64,000 nt of DNA. It comes from Flavobacterium anhuiense. Its GTDB lineage: Bacteria; Bacteroidota; Bacteroidia; Flavobacteriales; Flavobacteriaceae. The translations under genes were made by a program, and so were the position numbers. Shown in pieces: positions 31,110 through 39,746 of this stretch; position 1 is the stretch's first letter, and every line of letters begins with the position of its first letter. The notes beneath the pieces are model-generated. The model had not been told where the DNA came from. It made no database searches and saw only the letters and a list, made by a program, of their open reading frames with translations. The DNA lies in the NCBI RefSeq assembly GCF_900101855.1, contig NZ_FMVC01000005.1, positions 186,001-250,000 on the forward strand. Direction: 5' to 3'.

Positions 31110-31696
31110 ATATCTCGCATTCAGCGCAGGATATTCTGCACAGATACCGCAATGAGGCTGGAGCAATAAAAGCAGAGCAGGGACTTATTCTTATTCCAGA
31201 TGTGAGTGGCTTCACCGATTTTGTCCCAAGTATATGTATCGAAGCAGGAAGCTATATTTTGCGTGAGCTTCTTATGGCTATTATGGATAGTAACCGTCTA
31301 GGGATGAAGGTTTCTGAAGTAGAAGGGGATGCTGTCCTTTTCTATAAATTTGGTCTGCCTCCTCAAATTGATCTTATTATTGAGCAGTACGAAATCATGC
31401 TGAAGAATTTTAGGGAAAAGCTGGACGCTATAGAATCCCTTATCGATAGAAAGCTTAATTTATCCCTGAAGTTGGTCGCGCATTACGGGCTTTTTGCCGA
31501 ATATGCTGTGGGCGGTTTCAGTAAGCTTTATGGCAATGCAGTAGTGCAGTCGCATTGTTTGCTCAAAAATGCAATTCAGAGTAGCACTTATGTGTTATTC
31601 ACTTCTGAATTGCTGAATTGTAGTGGCTCGGATCACAGCTTTAACTCAGAAGAAAACTATAGCTATATAGATTATAAAAATAGAAATCTTGCTTAA
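31106..31696 (+). CDS. DUF2652-type protein related to class III nucleotidyl cyclases
   Basis: The start is set at 31106 because it forms a classic ATGA overlap with the stop of the oxidoreductase gene; a longer frame from 31058 would run through that gene. The protein (196 aa) contains LILIPDVSGFTDFV and SEVEGDAVLFYKFG, echoing the metal-binding aspartates of class III adenylate cyclases, plus LVAHYGLFAEYAVGGFSKLYGNAVVQSH, a pattern typical of cyclase-like DUF2652 proteins. Whether it makes a cyclic nucleotide is unknown. Coupling to a quinone reductase suggests a role in redox or stress response. Confidence 0.75.
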   Translation: MNISHSAQDILHRYRNEAGAIKAEQGLILIPDVSGFTDFVPSICIEAGSYILRELLMAIMDSNRLGMKVSEVEGDAVLFYKFGLPPQIDLIIEQYEIMLKNFREKLDAIESLIDRKLNLSLKLVAHYGLFAEYAVGGFSKLYGNAVVQSHCLLKNAIQSSTYVLFTSELLNCSGSDHSFNSEENYSYIDYKNRNLA

Positions 31697-31705
31697 ATTT
31701 AAATC

Positions 31706-31855
31706 CTGACAAATTAAAACTCTTTTGTTTCAAGTGTCAGAAATTAGTAAGGCACATGGAGAAGTTTTTTTAGTTTAAAACCAAGATAAAACTGACATTT
31801 TTTCGCTTAAAAAACTGAAAAAATGTCATTTTTTTCTACTGGCACAATTTTGGTT
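31706..31855 (+). promoter_or_regulatory. Sigma-54-like promoter with paired TGACA/TGTCA upstream sites for hsp20
   Basis: TGGCAC at 31840-31845 and TGGTT at 31851-31855 have the first G of each box 12 bases apart, as in sigma-54 -24/-12 promoters, although the -12 C is a T. Upstream are two inverted pairs: CTGACA (31706-31711) with TGTCAG (31735-31740), and a perfect 12-bp pair TGACATTTTTTC (31793-31804) with GAAAAAATGTCA (31817-31828). They look like enhancer-binding-protein sites. The second pair followed by T-runs could alternatively be a terminator for the gene before. The untranslated leader of ~60 bases has its own small hairpin (GCACTG/CAGTGC). Confidence 0.5.
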
Positions 31856-31924
31856 TTTTTCTCGTCGGCACTGCTAGCCAGTGCATGTTCACAAATATTG
31901 TCTAACAATTAAAAGTAAAATGTT

Positions 31925-32377
31925 ATGAATCTTATCAAAAGAAATGCAGACCAACGCACTGGTTTGCCTCGTATGTTTTTTGATGATGTTTTTGGCCGCG
32001 AGCTTTTCAATTGGGAAAACAGCAATTTTTCTGCAACAAGCACCACGCTGCCATCGGTAAACATCAAAGAGACAGCAGACCATTATGAAGTCGAAGTTGC
32101 CGCTCCTGGGCTAGATAAGAACGACTTCAAAGTAACCCTTGACGGAAACCTGCTCACAATTTCTTCAGAGAAAGAAAACAATCAGACTATCGAGCAAGAG
32201 AATTTTACCCGCAGGGAATTCAGCTATCAATCTTTCCAAAGAAGTTTTGAGCTACCTAAAAATGTGGTGGACGAAGAAAAAATCAGCGCCCGCTATGAAA
32301 ACGGTCTTCTTTATCTGTCCATCCCTAAAAAGGAGGAAGCCAAACAGAAACCTCCAAGAAGGATTGAAATCGCGTAA
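31925..32377 (+). CDS. Small heat-shock protein, Hsp20 / alpha-crystallin family
   Basis: A 150-aa cytoplasmic chaperone of normal length. A variable N-terminal arm (1-35) is followed by the alpha-crystallin domain (about 38-140), with PSVNIKETADHYEVEVAAPGLDKNDFKVTLDGN (read here as landmarks), FSYQSFQRSFELP, and the A.YENGLLYLSIPK signature near the end. A short C-terminal tail has no obvious IxI motif. Such proteins hold unfolded proteins in an ATP-independent way. The upstream region suggests sigma-54 control rather than the ordinary promoter, which would make it inducible by a specific enhancer-binding regulator not in this window. Confidence 0.95.
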   Translation: MNLIKRNADQRTGLPRMFFDDVFGRELFNWENSNFSATSTTLPSVNIKETADHYEVEVAAPGLDKNDFKVTLDGNLLTISSEKENNQTIEQENFTRREFSYQSFQRSFELPKNVVDEEKISARYENGLLYLSIPKKEEAKQKPPRRIEIA

Positions 32378-32410
32378 TTTTCAATCTGTTATTTTACCTT
32401 GTTTTTAGTT

Positions 32411-32436
32411 AAAGCTGTCCATTTGGACAGCTTTTT
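32411..32436 (+). terminator. Intrinsic terminator after hsp20
   Basis: AAAGCTGTCC, a four-base loop, GGACAGCTTTTT. It separates hsp20 from the antiporter gene that starts 22 bases later. Confidence 0.85.
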
Positions 32437-32457
32437 ATTGTTGTTAAAACCAGAATT

Positions 32458-33627
32458 ATGTCTTCACAATTATTCTCAGGGATAGCTGTGCTGTCCTGTG
32501 TTGTCTTATTTTTAATTTTATTGTTGCGTCGATTTAGACAGCCCTATTTTACCGCATACATTATAGCGGGCGTTCTTCTGGGACCAAAACTATTAAACGT
32601 GATCCACGATCCCGCAGTAGCTACGGAATTAGGTGAGATAGGAATTGTGTTGCTTATGTTTTCTATCGGGGCTGAGATAGATCTGCATCATTTAGGCAGG
32701 AATTTCTATAAACCCTTTGCAATAGTTCTAGTACAGATTCTGATGAGCTTTTTATGCATGTATGCTTTGGGGGTCTATTTGGACTGGTCGGCCAGCAGGA
32801 TTATGCTGATGTCCTTTATCATAAGCCTTAGCAGTTCTGCTATAGTGTTTCAGTATCTGGAGAAATCTGGAGAAATTAGAAGCTCATTGGGTATTATAAC
32901 CTGTGGTGTGCTGCTGATGCAGGATATTCTTGTTGTTCCAATGATCCTCTCACTCAATTTCATTTCAGGTAGTAATGCATCTTTTTTTGAACTTATTAAA
33001 GTATGTGCGGGAGGCATACTAATACTACTGTTTTTAAGAGCTGCAATCAAAAAAAAGATTTTGAAGATTCCCATGAGAAGAGAAATCATTGCCGATCATG
33101 ACCTGCAGGTGTTTATCGGTTTCTGCATTTGCTTTGGAATGGCTTGGGTGAGTTCTTGGTTTGGACTGTCTCCTGCTTTTGGAGCATTTGCTGCTGGAAT
33201 AGTAATTGGCCAAGATAAAGCTACACGTTGGCTTGAAAAATCTTTGATTCCCTTGAGGGTTTTCTTCATGGCATTCTTTTTTCTCGCCATTGGATTGCAG
33301 CTTGATTTACATTTTTTTGCTGCAAATGCAGGCACAATTATAATTGTTGCTGTAAGTGTTCTGTTGATAAGCAGCCTTATTAACAGCCTGCTTTTTAGGT
33401 TAACGGGTAGCAGCTGGAGAGATAGTATATATGCTGGTGGACTGCTGTCGCAGATAGGTGAATTCAGTTTTGTTTTGCTTACCCTTGCCGCCTCACTTGG
33501 CCTTGTCGAGGATTACATCTATCAGATCACTCTTGCAGTCATAACTTCTACCATGCTACTATCTAGTATCTGGCTTACTATAATCCGAAGGTTGATCTAT
33601 ACGTTGCCGCCTGTTGGAAAATCTTAG
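32458..33627 (+). CDS. CPA2-family cation:proton antiporter (Kef/NapA type)
   Basis: A 389-aa membrane protein with about 12 hydrophobic helices and no soluble TrkA domain. The family appearance is clear in FRQPYFTAYIIAGVLLGP, GEIGIVLLMFSIGAEIDL, and GLSPAFGAFAAGIVIGQ with a later FLAIGLQLDL. It would exchange Na+ or K+ for protons. It could begin its own transcript because a terminator lies just upstream, but the space is short, so readthrough from hsp20 may matter. The length matches the membrane domain alone. Confidence 0.88.
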   Translation: MSSQLFSGIAVLSCVVLFLILLLRRFRQPYFTAYIIAGVLLGPKLLNVIHDPAVATELGEIGIVLLMFSIGAEIDLHHLGRNFYKPFAIVLVQILMSFLCMYALGVYLDWSASRIMLMSFIISLSSSAIVFQYLEKSGEIRSSLGIITCGVLLMQDILVVPMILSLNFISGSNASFFELIKVCAGGILILLFLRAAIKKKILKIPMRREIIADHDLQVFIGFCICFGMAWVSSWFGLSPAFGAFAAGIVIGQDKATRWLEKSLIPLRVFFMAFFFLAIGLQLDLHFFAANAGTIIIVAVSVLLISSLINSLLFRLTGSSWRDSIYAGGLLSQIGEFSFVLLTLAASLGLVEDYIYQITLAVITSTMLLSSIWLTIIRRLIYTLPPVGKS

Positions 33628-33680
33628 TATTTAGATTTTTATGTTTTTTTTTAGGAATGTTAAAATTGTATTAAATTTTA

Positions 33681-33730
33681 TTTTGTTTAATATTTTTTGA
33701 TTTTTGTTAAACAAAATTGTTGTAAATTTA
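33681..33730 (+). promoter_or_regulatory. Inverted-repeat operator and promoter of the fasciclin gene
   Basis: TTTTGTTTAA (33681-33690) and TTAAACAAAA (33707-33716) are perfect 10-bp inverted arms 16 bases apart. A possible -7 box TAAATTTA lies at 33723-33730, 28 bases before the start codon. A region identical over 27 bases with the same arm spacing occurs before the SDR gene (43372-43417), so this is a shared control element rather than chance. Confidence 0.65.
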
Positions 33731-33758
33731 ATCTAGCTAATCATAAAAAAGACACACT

Positions 33759-34736
33759 ATGAAAACTATTAAAATGAAATTCGCAGCCGCATTGGCTTTA
33801 TTTGTTTTGACACTGGGTTCATGCAGCAATGATGATAATGGTCCTTCACAGGATAATATGAGTATTTATGCAACCGCGAAAGCGAATGCCCAATTAAGCG
33901 TTTTGGCATCAGCTTTGGAAAAAGCAGGTCTTGCTAGCACATTGAGTTCTTCAGGATCTTTCACCGTATTTGCTCCAACTAACGAAGCTTTTAATGCATT
34001 TTTGTCTAAAAATGGATATGCAGATCTTAATGCAGTTCCCGTAGCTGCCTTAAAAGAAATTTTACTTAATCATGTTCTAAGCACAAAAGTTAAGTCTAGT
34101 GCTATAGTAACAGGATATGTTAAAACCCTCGCAAAGGGAAGCGCCTCTACAAGCAACACCCTTAGCATGTATATAGAAAAAAATACTGTTGTGGATATTA
34201 ACGGAGGAAAAGCCAATGGAGGTGCAACTGTAACCACTGCCGATATAGAAGCAACAAACGGTGTGGTGCATATAGTCGATGGCGTTATCGGTCTGCCTAC
34301 TATAGTGACTCATGCTATAGCAAACAAAAACTTTACTACTCTTGTGTCGGCACTAACCTATAATCCTGCTTCGGGATTTGCAGCCATGCTTTCGGGAACC
34401 ACAGGTTCTCCATTTACCGTTTTCGCTCCCACAAACACTGCTTTTGCAAGTTTTTTAACGGAGACTGGATTTTCTGGACTCTCAGCCATTCCAGCGAATG
34501 TTTTGGAAACAACCTTAAAGTATCATGTTGTAGCTGGTGCAAATGTCCAGTCTTCAGCATTGACTAATGGGCAGACGGTAAATACTGCCGCAAGCCAAAG
34601 TTTTACAATTAATACGGCTGGAGGAGCCAAGATAACCGATGCAAACGGAAGAATAAGCAACATCATTATTACCGATGTACAGTGCTCCAATGGTATTATT
34701 CATGCTATAGATAAGGTTCTCCTGCCTAAATTGTAA
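33759..34736 (+). CDS. Lipoprotein with two fasciclin (FAS1) domains
   Basis: A 325-aa secreted protein. The lipobox LGSC ends the signal (lipidated C22). Two FAS1 domains follow: about 32-175 (SFTVFAPTNEAFNAFL, LLNHVLST, ATNGVVHIVDGVI) and about 178-325 (PFTVFAPTNTAFASFL, YHVVAGANV, CSNGIIHAIDKVLLP). FAS1 proteins mediate adhesion in many organisms. In Bacteroidota, fasciclin lipoproteins are often among light or oxidative-stress genes. That link is general knowledge, but the shared operator with an SDR gene pair here supports co-control with a small regulon. It ends at a strong terminator. Confidence 0.93.
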   Translation: MKTIKMKFAAALALFVLTLGSCSNDDNGPSQDNMSIYATAKANAQLSVLASALEKAGLASTLSSSGSFTVFAPTNEAFNAFLSKNGYADLNAVPVAALKEILLNHVLSTKVKSSAIVTGYVKTLAKGSASTSNTLSMYIEKNTVVDINGGKANGGATVTTADIEATNGVVHIVDGVIGLPTIVTHAIANKNFTTLVSALTYNPASGFAAMLSGTTGSPFTVFAPTNTAFASFLTETGFSGLSAIPANVLETTLKYHVVAGANVQSSALTNGQTVNTAASQSFTINTAGGAKITDANGRISNIIITDVQCSNGIIHAIDKVLLPKL

Positions 34737-34776
34737 TTTCTTGTTTGTAATTTTTTGTGGGCAATTGTTTTTAATG

Positions 34777-34809
34777 GCGGTTAAAAGCTTTTTTAACCGC
34801 TTTTTTTTT
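34777..34809 (+). terminator. Intrinsic terminator after the fasciclin gene
   Basis: GCGGTTAAAA (34777-34786), loop GCTT, TTTTAACCGC (34791-34800), then nine T residues. Textbook form. Confidence 0.92.
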
Positions 34810-34894
34810 AAATAAATCTTGATTGGTTAGGAACTACAAGATTATTTCTGACTTGATTTATTTTGCCAGACAATAAACAGCAATACGTTTTAAA

Positions 34895-35347
34895 ATGAAA
34901 ACTAGAATAATTTTACTCATTGACGATGACTGCGATGATATTGCATTTTTTAAGGAGGCATTCGCGGAGATGGATGATCGTTTTACGCTTATCTGCGCAG
35001 ATGGCGGTGCGAAGGCCATTCAAATGCTTAATGAAATGGATAGTGCCCCTGCGCTTATATTCCTTGATGCGGGCATGCCCATGATTAATGGATGGGAATG
35101 CCTGAAGCTTCTCAAAGCTGAGAGCCGTTTTGCATCCTATCCTATCATCATGGCTTCAACCTCTCAATTGTCTTCAGGAATAGAAAAAGCCCGTGATTTA
35201 GGGGCACTGGCCTATATGATTAAACCTTGGGATTTTAAAGAATTGGTATTTATGATCAAGTTGATTTGCGCAGGATTGGATGGGGCCCTGCAGCAGAATC
35301 TGTTAGATCTTGAGCTGGCGATGCCAAATCATTTTTTTGTCTTTTGA
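34895..35347 (+). CDS. Stand-alone CheY-like response regulator
   Basis: A 150-aa single receiver domain with the acidic cluster IDDDCDD near the start, phospho-acceptor D58 in IFLDAGMP, a Thr/Ser switch residue in MASTSQ, and the lysine in YMIKPWDF. It has no output domain. No histidine kinase is next to it, so it is an orphan here. Its closest in-window relative is the receiver at 60897. Such proteins (Rcp1-like) often work with phytochrome or light-type kinases, which is only a suggestion. Confidence 0.9.
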   Translation: MKTRIILLIDDDCDDIAFFKEAFAEMDDRFTLICADGGAKAIQMLNEMDSAPALIFLDAGMPMINGWECLKLLKAESRFASYPIIMASTSQLSSGIEKARDLGALAYMIKPWDFKELVFMIKLICAGLDGALQQNLLDLELAMPNHFFVF

Positions 35348-35920
35348 GCAACACAGGATCAGCCAGATGCAGATTGGCTTAAAAGAAGGACGGGTTCATC
35401 TTATCAAAATAATATCATAACTTTTCCTAAAAATAAAGCTGTGTATCCTAAAGAGCTATGACGGATATATGATGAAATCGGACTGCCTTTTTTGGCAGAA
35501 TTAGCACGGACTTTTTATAGGCTAAATTTAGAGAAACTTTAGTTTTTTTTTGCCTTGCATTTTTTTGCATGTTTTAACCTTTGGGCATTTGGGAATTTTC
35601 AAACGAAAATTCATTTTGTTTTGAATAATGTTTCTACAATTTTTATCTTAATTTTCTTTTCTACTTCTATTTAAGGTTGTAAAGTAGTAATTTTCTTTAA
35701 TATTGTTCTCTTTTAAATTTAGCGCGTAAATATTTTATTAACAATTGTTAAAGTATTTTTAAAAAGAAAAAGCTTTGTCTTTGCTAGAGTTTGCGCATTA
35801 TTTTGTGATTAGTAATGAATTATTATGCGTTTTTAAGTTAAAATTTTAAGTATAGTTGCATGTTTTTGCGTTTTTATTTGTAATATATTTACGGTTATTA
35901 ACCAAAAAACTGCCCAACTT
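35348..35920. other. Gene-free A/T-rich region, 573 bases, before the GHL10 gene
   Basis: No gene could be supported. Visible elements are a CTGCC/GGCAG hairpin (35483-35498), AATTTTC/GAAAATT (35594-35611), a perfect 14-bp palindrome TTAACAATTGTTAA (35738-35751) and, just before it, CGCGTAAATATTTTATTAACAA. The last string nearly recurs before the next T9SS gene (CGCGTAAACTATTTATTAACAA, about 39714-39735). A weak -7-like TATATTTA lies at 35884-35891, 29 bases before the start codon. Confidence 0.4.
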
Positions 35921-38900
35921 ATGAATCAAAAACTACTCAATCTATTCTTTTTAATAGCTATAAACGGCTTTATTTTAGGTCAGGGAACTAATATAACTCC
36001 AGGCTGTTCTAATAGCGGACCAGAAATAAGTGCAAGCCCTAAAGCAGATTTAAGAGGGACTTATTTAACATCAGTCTATAATTTGGACTGGCCAAGTAAT
36101 AGGACTGCAACTCCTGCAGTTCAGCAAGCCGAGCTAATTACAATTTTGGATAAATTGGTTCTTACGGGAATCAATACAGTTTATTTTCAGGTTAGACCAG
36201 AATGCGATGCTCTTTATAACTCATCAATAGAACCTTGGTCGTATTGGCTGACAGGAACTCAAGGTGCGCCGCCAAACCCAATGTGGGATCCTTTAAGTTT
36301 TGCCATAACAGAATGCAGAAAACGAGGATTGGATCTGCATGCATGGCTGAACCCTTATCGTGCAAGTGTTGGCGGTTATACATTGGCAAACAATCATGTT
36401 TCTAAATTAAATCCGTCTTGGGTTTTTACAGCTTCAAATAATGCCAATCTTAAAATTTTGAATCCGGGTTTGCCAGCGGTACGAAATTATATTATCAGTA
36501 TTGTAGAAGATATTGCTTCGCGATATGATATTGACGGAATTGTTTTTGACGATTATTTTTATCCAGATCAGGGTATGGCAAATAATCAAGATGCCACGAC
36601 TTATGCCAATAATAATCCGACAGGAATAAGTAATATTGATGACTGGCGCCGTGATAACGTGAATCGAATGATTGCAGGTGTTTATGATGCTTTGCAGGTT
36701 ATTAATGCCAATTATAATAAAAATATTGTTTTTGGAGTTGCTCCGTTTGGCATCTGGAAAAGTGGAGTTCCGACAGGAATTGTTGGAAATCCTTCTTATA
36801 GCGCATTATATTGTGATCCAATAAATTGGCTTCAAAATGGGAAAGTAGATTTTATTTCTCCTCAATTATATTGGAAAATTGGCGGTTCTCAAGATTATAT
36901 TAAACTTTCGCAATGGTGGAATGATCAGGCCGCGACTTATGGCAGACATCTATATGTTAGTCAAGGGTATGATCGCTTGCCGAGTACTTCATCTCAAAAT
37001 TGGCCAGCTTCAGAGATTCAGAATCAGATAGATCAAAACCGAATTGCGGGAATGACCAATACTTTTGGACAGACTTCTTATTCAACGCGATATATTATGA
37101 GCGACGAAAAAGGAATCGCAACAGCCTTACGAAATAATCAGTATAAGTATAAATCTTTTCCGCCTTCGATGCCATGGAAGGACAATATTTGTCCATTAGA
37201 ACCAACAAATATTAGATTTGAAGGCAATATTCTAAAATGGGATGCTCCAGTTGCAGCCACTGATGGCGATTTGGCAATAAAATATGTGGTGTATGCATTT
37301 GCAACACAGGCCGATATTCCAAATTTTAAACAAGACGGCACAAAAGTTTTGGACATTGTAAATGCAACTCAACTTACTTTGACTACGGCACAATTGACTG
37401 CTCCAAATAATTATTTTCTGGTGACGGCTTTGGATAAAAATAATAACGAAAGTGCTAATATTACAGGTGTTCCATATAGTAGCTTGCCAGCGGCTCCAGT
37501 AGCTTTAAGTCCTACCGAAGGAGAGTTGTATGTGAATTCTCCTGTAAATTTTTCTTGGAATTCTACAGTTAGTAATGCAGATTACCGTATTCAAGTTTCG
37601 AAATCTGCAACAGGATGGACAGAAACGAAAGGATTTACGACTGCAACGACCCCAAATGCTACAGTTGTTGTAAATGCTGTCGTAAATACAACCATGAGTT
37701 ATGTTTGGGATCAAGCTAACGCTGCAGTTTATGAAGCTCCAATAGGAGGAACAACTTATTATTACACTATAAGAAGTTATAGTGCTGCAACAGGAGCTTC
37801 AAAATATTCTACTCCTGTAAGTTTTACTCCAAAAAGTGTCAATTGTACTGTGCCAGGAACAACTGTTATTACTGTTGATAACATTGATGCAACTTTAGTA
37901 GGATCATGGACAGCAACATCTGCCACTGCTGGCTATGTTGGGACAAATTATATTCATGATGGCGATACGGGAAAAGGAACCAAAACAGCAACTTTTACTC
38001 CAACAATTACTCAGAGAGGAAGATATGAAGTCTTTATCAATCATACCGCTGGAACTAATCGCGCCAATAATGTTCCTGTGGATATCATTCACGAAAGTGG
38101 AACAACAACTGTTCTTGTAAATCAGCAGATTAATAATGGAACTTGGGTTTCATTAGGAACTTATAATTTTAGCGCAGGTACTAATAATAAAGTTGTAATT
38201 CGTACCACAGGTACTTCAGGTGTTGTTATTGCTGATGCTGTTCGTTTTTATTTCATAGACTGTCTGCCAGATGCTACGCCACCAGTAGCCGATTTTACAC
38301 CAGCTTCGGCTACAATTTGTGCAGGACAAACGGTTTCATATACGAATGCATCTACTAATGCAACTTCCTACAGTTGGTCGTTTCCAGGAGGAACTCCGAG
38401 TACGAGCACTGCTACGAATCCAGTTGTAACTTATAATACTGCAGGAACTTATAATGTTGTTTTAACCGCTACAAATGGAGCAGGTTCAAATACGAAAACA
38501 TTGACGAGTGTAATTACTGTAAATCCTTCAGGAGCAGTTACAGCAGGATTTACAGCTCCTTATTCAGAATTGGCAACAGGCGAAAATATGACTTTTACCA
38601 ATACTTCTACAGGCGCTACAACTTATGCATGGACCTTTCCTAATGGTTCTCCAGCAACGAGTACAGCTGCAAACCCTACAGTAAATTTTACGACAATAGG
38701 CAGTAAGACTATTACTTTGGTAGCTTCAAATGCTTGTGGTAGTAATACTTACACAATGACAATCTGCGTTGGAACAAATACCAAAACTACACTGGAAACT
38801 TTCGAAAGTTCGGCAGGAAGATTTACAAGTGTTCCTACTGCGTCAGGTTCAACTGTTGGAATTGCAACCACATCAACATTGGCAAGAGCTACAGATAGTT

Positions 38901-39616
38901 TTAAAAACGGGACAGCAAGCTTAAAAGCAGTTTTGTATGATAATACAACGGTAACAACAAATTGGTTAGTGCGTTTGCTTTCGGGCGGAGGTACACCTGC
39001 GAATAATCAGGCTTTTGTTGGGAATCAGGGATCTTTTGGATTTTGGATGAAAACGAGCACGGCAAATGCAGGAGCAACGGTAACGGCTTGGATTGATGAT
39101 ACGGATGGTTTAGAAGAATTGCCTCCACAAACAATCATCAACAATGGAGCTTGGAACTATTACGAATGGTTTTTGCCAACTGCCGTTGGAACCACTATTA
39201 CTACTGGAAATGGAATCGTGGGCGGAGTATCTGTAACTTTGGATGCTATTGTAATCAAACAAAATAATACCGCGTCTACCATGACAGTTTGGATTGATGA
39301 TATTCAGCATAATTATATTTCTGCTTGCTCTGGAACTAGAAAAATGTTGGATGTAGAAGAGGCTGAAGATCTTAAAGTTTCTAATGAATTAATTGTGTAT
39401 CCTAATCCAACCAATGGAATATTGAATTTGAAATTGGATAGCAACATAAAGTCCGATGTCAGATTATTTAATATTACAGGACAGCAATTGTTGAGCACCA
39501 CTTTTGAAGGTACAGAACAACAGCTTGATTTGAACAATTTTACAAAAGGAATTTACCTTCTTCAGGTTTCAACTGATGGAAAGATAACTACTAAAAAGAT
39601 CATCTTAAATAAGTAA
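35921..39616 (+). CDS. T9SS-secreted GHL10 (DUF187/YddW-like) glycosidase with PKD domains
   Basis: A 1231-aa secreted enzyme. In order: signal peptide; GHL10 TIM barrel (about 45-400) with LRGTYLTSV, NTVYFQVRPECDALY and DGIVFDDYFYP, where aspartates of the active site are expected; two fibronectin-like domains (about 420-520 and 525-645); a golvesin/CBM-like domain (about 650-785); two PKD domains (about 790-955); a jelly-roll-like domain (about 960-1130); and a C-terminal T9SS sorting domain (YPNPTNGILNL ... GIYLLQVSTDGKITTKKIILNK, listed as motif ends). In E. coli the GHL10 protein DigH/YddW cleaves peptidoglycan glycan strands that lack stem peptides. The C-terminal ~705 residues are shared with the next gene. 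Confidence 0.85.
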   Translation: MNQKLLNLFFLIAINGFILGQGTNITPGCSNSGPEISASPKADLRGTYLTSVYNLDWPSNRTATPAVQQAELITILDKLVLTGINTVYFQVRPECDALYNSSIEPWSYWLTGTQGAPPNPMWDPLSFAITECRKRGLDLHAWLNPYRASVGGYTLANNHVSKLNPSWVFTASNNANLKILNPGLPAVRNYIISIVEDIASRYDIDGIVFDDYFYPDQGMANNQDATTYANNNPTGISNIDDWRRDNVNRMIAGVYDALQVINANYNKNIVFGVAPFGIWKSGVPTGIVGNPSYSALYCDPINWLQNGKVDFISPQLYWKIGGSQDYIKLSQWWNDQAATYGRHLYVSQGYDRLPSTSSQNWPASEIQNQIDQNRIAGMTNTFGQTSYSTRYIMSDEKGIATALRNNQYKYKSFPPSMPWKDNICPLEPTNIRFEGNILKWDAPVAATDGDLAIKYVVYAFATQADIPNFKQDGTKVLDIVNATQLTLTTAQLTAPNNYFLVTALDKNNNESANITGVPYSSLPAAPVALSPTEGELYVNSPVNFSWNSTVSNADYRIQVSKSATGWTETKGFTTATTPNATVVVNAVVNTTMSYVWDQANAAVYEAPIGGTTYYYTIRSYSAATGASKYSTPVSFTPKSVNCTVPGTTVITVDNIDATLVGSWTATSATAGYVGTNYIHDGDTGKGTKTATFTPTITQRGRYEVFINHTAGTNRANNVPVDIIHESGTTTVLVNQQINNGTWVSLGTYNFSAGTNNKVVIRTTGTSGVVIADAVRFYFIDCLPDATPPVADFTPASATICAGQTVSYTNASTNATSYSWSFPGGTPSTSTATNPVVTYNTAGTYNVVLTATNGAGSNTKTLTSVITVNPSGAVTAGFTAPYSELATGENMTFTNTSTGATTYAWTFPNGSPATSTAANPTVNFTTIGSKTITLVASNACGSNTYTMTICVGTNTKTTLETFESSAGRFTSVPTASGSTVGIATTSTLARATDSFKNGTASLKAVLYDNTTVTTNWLVRLLSGGGTPANNQAFVGNQGSFGFWMKTSTANAGATVTAWIDDTDGLEELPPQTIINNGAWNYYEWFLPTAVGTTITTGNGIVGGVSVTLDAIVIKQNNTASTMTVWIDDIQHNYISACSGTRKMLDVEEAEDLKVSNELIVYPNPTNGILNLKLDSNIKSDVRLFNITGQQLLSTTFEGTEQQLDLNNFTKGIYLLQVSTDGKITTKKIILNK
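37489..39616 (+). repeat. ~2.1-kb coding repeat, copy 1 of 2
   Basis: This part encodes the fibronectin, golvesin-like, PKD, jelly-roll and sorting domains. It matches 41130-43256 in the same order and almost the same length. Protein identity is high by eye, while many codons differ synonymously, with A/T-ending codons here against G/C-ending ones in copy 2. Confidence 0.8.
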
Positions 39617-39636
39617 TTTTTGTTTTTAGGTTAAGG

Positions 39637-39662
39637 CCGCCAATTCAATTGGCGGTTCTTTT
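39637..39662 (+). terminator. Intrinsic terminator between the two T9SS genes
   Basis: CCGCCAAT, loop TCA, ATTGGCGG (39637-39655), followed by TTCTTTTT. Confidence 0.85.
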
Positions 39663-39746
39663 TGTGCTAAAAAAAATAATTTTAAAAGTGTTTTCTTATT
39701 AATAATCATAACCGCGTAAACTATTTATTAACAAAAAGCAAAAAAC

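Noticed and set aside
20344..35347. Genomic island with integrase
   Set aside because: Codon style looks different by eye, but no integrase, transposase, tRNA or direct-repeat border was found, so I only note the contrast.
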